In this document: one piece after another, positions 5,627 to 5,657 of the stretch
Layout: every line of letters begins with the position of its first letter
Numbering within the stretch: position 1 is the first letter of the stretch
DNA from: Phycisphaerae bacterium
GTDB taxonomy: Bacteria > Planctomycetota > Phycisphaerae > Phycisphaerales > SM1A02
Assembly (NCBI GenBank): GCA_030432455.1
Contig: JAUIHC010000221.1
Coordinates: 1-5,657 of the forward strand
Reading direction: 5' to 3'
DNA length: 5,657 nucleotides
Notes under the pieces: model-generated
Databases searched by the model: none
Seen by the model: the letters and a program-made list of their open reading frames with translations, nothing else
What the model was told of the DNA's origin: nothing
Made by a program: the position numbers and the translations under genes

Positions 5627-5657
5627 CTGACCCGGGCGGCGGGATCCGGTAGTCTCC

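Noticed and set aside
5612..5635. Possible terminator hairpin (CCGGGT/ACCCGG) around the dehydrogenase stop
   Set aside because: The stem is only six base pairs, the 12-nt loop contains the stop codon, and no T tract follows.
1..5657. Search for defence, phage, insertion sequence or CRISPR content
   Set aside because: Every coding stretch is explained by a housekeeping-type family, and no transposase, integrase, direct-repeat/spacer array or terminal inverted repeats were seen.

Overview
The window is very GC-rich, and third codon positions are almost always G or C. This is why many long shadow frames stay open opposite the real genes. It holds a compact bacterial housekeeping-type cluster of five genes on the minus strand, reading from about 4500 down to the left edge, and one divergent plus-strand gene. 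The base composition, the low-complexity Asp/Arg/Ala-rich proteins, and a reduced MnmE-like GTPase coupled to a type III pantothenate kinase would fit a Planctomycetota (Phycisphaerae-like) chromosome. That assignment is an inference, and no marker gene in the window fixes the phylum.

Layout in transcription order on the minus strand: (1) a CorA/ZntB-family two-TM metal transporter (start at 4501 or 4669, end 3467); (2) a BtpA-family TIM-barrel protein (3470-2670), whose ATG overlaps the transporter stop as ATGA; (3) a D-amino-acid aminotransferase-type class IV PLP enzyme (2673-1807), whose GTG overlaps the btpA stop as GTGA; (4) after a 49-nt gap, the only real gap in the cluster, a type III pantothenate kinase, CoaX (1757-987); (5) an MnmE/TrmE-like GTPase starting at 990 with another GTGA overlap and running off the left edge. 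On the plus strand, a classical short-chain dehydrogenase (4751-5626) with a very strong ribosome binding site diverges from the cluster. The region between 4501 and 4751 should therefore carry the promoters in both directions.

The three 4-nt stop/start overlaps imply one polycistronic message with translational coupling. The proteins do not form one obvious pathway: metal transport, a TIM barrel of unknown activity, D-amino acid supply (probably for peptidoglycan), the first step of CoA synthesis, and a tRNA-modification-type GTPase. I therefore read it as a housekeeping operon and not as a defence or mobile system. I see no rRNA, complete tRNA, CRISPR array, insertion sequence or phage gene.

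The points most worth a second look are: a perfect four-times-G5 quadruplex motif (C-rich in the message) filling the gap before coaX; an Asp-to-Ser change in the first ATP-binding motif of CoaX; an MnmE homologue that keeps all GTPase motifs but has lost the folate/helical-domain signature motifs; and an ambiguous transporter start overlapping a 12-bp tandem repeat.
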